A stretch of 64,000 nt of DNA from Vreelandella titanicae BH1 (lineage in GTDB: Bacteria > Pseudomonadota > Gammaproteobacteria > Pseudomonadales > Halomonadaceae), in assembly GCF_000336575.1 (NCBI RefSeq), contig NZ_AOPO01000009.1:62001-126000 (forward strand), written 5' to 3'. The position numbers were made by a program, and so were the translations under genes. The stretch's first letter is position 1, and each line of letters begins with the position of its first letter. The notes beneath the pieces are model-generated. The model made no database searches and had not been told where the DNA came from. It saw only the letters and a list, made by a program, of their open reading frames with translations. Shown here piece by piece: positions 62,693-64,000 of this stretch.

Positions 62693-64000
62693 GTGACAGT
62701 CCCGAATACTTCCATGCTACGCCCCCTCTATAAAGCCGCCCAGGTTCAGGAACTCGATCGGCGCACGATCGCCGGGGGTATCGATGGCTTTGCATTGATG
62801 CAGCGCGCCGCCTCAAGCGCCTGGCACAGCTTCCGCTCCCGCTGGCCACAAGCACGTAGTATCACCGTGCTATGTGGGAGTGGCAACAACGGTGGCGATG
62901 GTCACGTGCTGGCAGCGCTAGCCATGCAGTCGGGCCTCAAAGTACAGCGGATAACCCTTAAGTCCGTTGAAGAGCTCAGCGGCGACGCGACCCGTGCCGC
63001 AGAATTAGCAACATCCGCGGGCGTGGGCTGCGAGGAGTGGCACGCTGGGATTGAGCTCACCGGCGAAGTGATTGTTGATGCATTGCTGGGTACCGGGTTG
63101 ACCGGTGAAGTAGAGGGGCGCTTCAAGCGTGCTATTGAAACGATCAACGCTGCAAAGCAGCCAGTCCTGGCGATTGATATTCCCTCTGGATTGGTTGCCG
63201 ACACCGGTGCGGTACCGGGTATTGCTGTGAAGGCCTCCTGCACGGTGACCTTTATTGGCGATAAGGTTGGATTACATACAGGTGATGCCCCTGCCTATAC
63301 TGGCGAGATCGACTTTCGACCCCTGGGTGTCAAAGCCCAGGCCTATTTCGATATTCCCCCCACGGCTTGGCGGCTGGATGATTCGCTGCTGGCAGAGGCT
63401 TTTGCACCACGCCTGCGTACCAGCCATAAAGGCGACATGGGCCATGTGCTGATCATGGGCGGCGCCCCTGGTTTCGGAGGTGCCGCGCTGCTGACCTGTC
63501 AGGCTGCTGCCCGCTTAGGGGCGGGTAAAGTAAGCTTGGCGACTGCCCCAGAACATATTGCCGCCAGTTTGGTGCGTTGCCCGGAGGTGATGGCTCATGG
63601 CGTACGCGGTGGCGCTGAGGCCGCTGAACTGCCCAGTAACGCTGACGTTGTGGTGGTCGGGCCAGGGCTTGGCCAAGCTGCCTGGGGGCAGGCGGTGCTG
63701 CAGAGTGCGCTGCAGGCAGATAAGCCGCTGGTGGTAGATGCCGACGGGCTTAACCTCCTGGCGCGCCAGTGGCCGGAGGTTCGCCGTGATAACTGGATTT
63801 TGACTCCACACCCCGGTGAGGCCGCGCGACTATTGAACTGTTCCGTTGCCGATATCCAATCCGACCGGCCCGCTGCTGCCCAGGCATTGCAACGCGCTCG
63901 GGGTGGTGTGGTGATTTTAAAAGGCGCGGGCAGTTTAATTGCTGGGCCTAGCGGTTTGGTGGTGTGCCCTTACGGGAACCCCGGTATGGCCAGCGGCGGC
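62693..64000 (+). CDS. nnr: Bifunctional NAD(P)H-hydrate epimerase/dehydratase (3' end outside window)
   Basis: 436 codons are open to the window edge without a stop. The N-terminal epimerase domain has CGSGNNGGDGHVLA, DALLGTGLTG and AIDIPSGL. The C-terminal ADP-dependent dehydratase domain has SHKGDMGHVLIMGGAPGFGG, VVGPGLG, VDADGLN and TPHPGEAARLL. It repairs hydrated NADH and NADPH. The start is GTG 62693 with AAAGGAG 5 nt upstream. The order orn-queG-nnr is that of E. coli (yjeF). Confidence 0.95.
   Translation, partial: MTVPNTSMLRPLYKAAQVQELDRRTIAGGIDGFALMQRAASSAWHSFRSRWPQARSITVLCGSGNNGGDGHVLAALAMQSGLKVQRITLKSVEELSGDATRAAELATSAGVGCEEWHAGIELTGEVIVDALLGTGLTGEVEGRFKRAIETINAAKQPVLAIDIPSGLVADTGAVPGIAVKASCTVTFIGDKVGLHTGDAPAYTGEIDFRPLGVKAQAYFDIPPTAWRLDDSLLAEAFAPRLRTSHKGDMGHVLIMGGAPGFGGAALLTCQAAARLGAGKVSLATAPEHIAASLVRCPEVMAHGVRGGAEAAELPSNADVVVVGPGLGQAAWGQAVLQSALQADKPLVVDADGLNLLARQWPEVRRDNWILTPHPGEAARLLNCSVADIQSDRPAAAQALQRARGGVVILKGAGSLIAGPSGLVVCPYGNPGMASGG

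Overview
The window looks like the chromosome of a moderately halophilic gammaproteobacterium of the Halomonadaceae (Halomonas or a close relative). Gene order supports this: nudF-yqiB-cpdA, cmoA-cmoB, epmB/efp-epmA, psd, a rhodanese, rsgA, orn-queG-nnr, and parE and parC close together. A complete Mrp Na+/H+ antiporter operon and a bacterial voltage-gated sodium channel fit a life in salt. No rRNA, tRNA, CRISPR array, prophage or intact insertion sequence was seen. The family is inferred from gene content, not from a search.

Layout. 1-2.2 kb: end of a sugar-acid (fuconate-type) catabolic operon. 2.3-9.1 kb: housekeeping genes (SIMPL protein, greB, a TPR lipoprotein-like gene, nudF-yqiB-cpdA, cysDN). 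9.1-12.6 kb: tungstate ABC transporter with a divergent one-component regulator. 12.7-15.2 kb: PfpI-like, App1-like and Zn-peptidase genes. 15.2-17.9 kb: an AT-richer three-gene operon (Nudix hydrolase, thymidylate-synthase-like enzyme, methyltransferase) driven from a TPP riboswitch. 18-21.6 kb: cmoAB and pgi. 22-29.2 kb: parE, a chemoreceptor, parC, serB. 29.3-39.2 kb: Mrp operon, divergent BacNav channel, leuA, an unknown membrane protein. 39.2-41.7 kb: a PQQ dehydrogenase with a separate membrane subunit. 41.9-49.9 kb: a VapBC-like toxin-antitoxin pair, the EF-P modification locus, an EmrAB-type efflux pump with its TetR regulator, psd. 50-52 kb: rhodanese and rsgA. 52.1-60.6 kb: an AT-richer sugar-acid island (TRAP transporter, enolase-superfamily enzyme, idnO-like, idnD-like, GntR, 2-hydroxyacid dehydrogenase) with a MITE-like element at its left edge and a large hairpin at its right. 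60.7-64 kb: orn, queG and the start of nnr.

The most unusual system is the riboswitch operon at 15.3-17.9 kb. The thymidylate-synthase-like protein keeps the catalytic Cys but has Asp where dUMP-specific enzymes have Asn, the change that marks cytosine-nucleotide hydroxymethylases. Together with a methyltransferase, a Nudix hydrolase and a canonical TPP aptamer, this suggests synthesis of a modified hydroxymethyl-pyrimidine: a bacimethrin-like thiamin antivitamin, or an alternative thiamin-pyrimidine route. An 8-nt stretch downstream of the aptamer is exactly complementary to its 3' side and is a ready switch element.

Other points of interest are an approximately 150-bp palindromic repeat present twice in opposite orientation, a (GGCTAAC)7 tract that contains the cmoB stop codon, a long hairpin that buries the nudF ribosome binding site, and the sodium channel placed divergently from the Mrp antiporter and 16 bp upstream of leuA.
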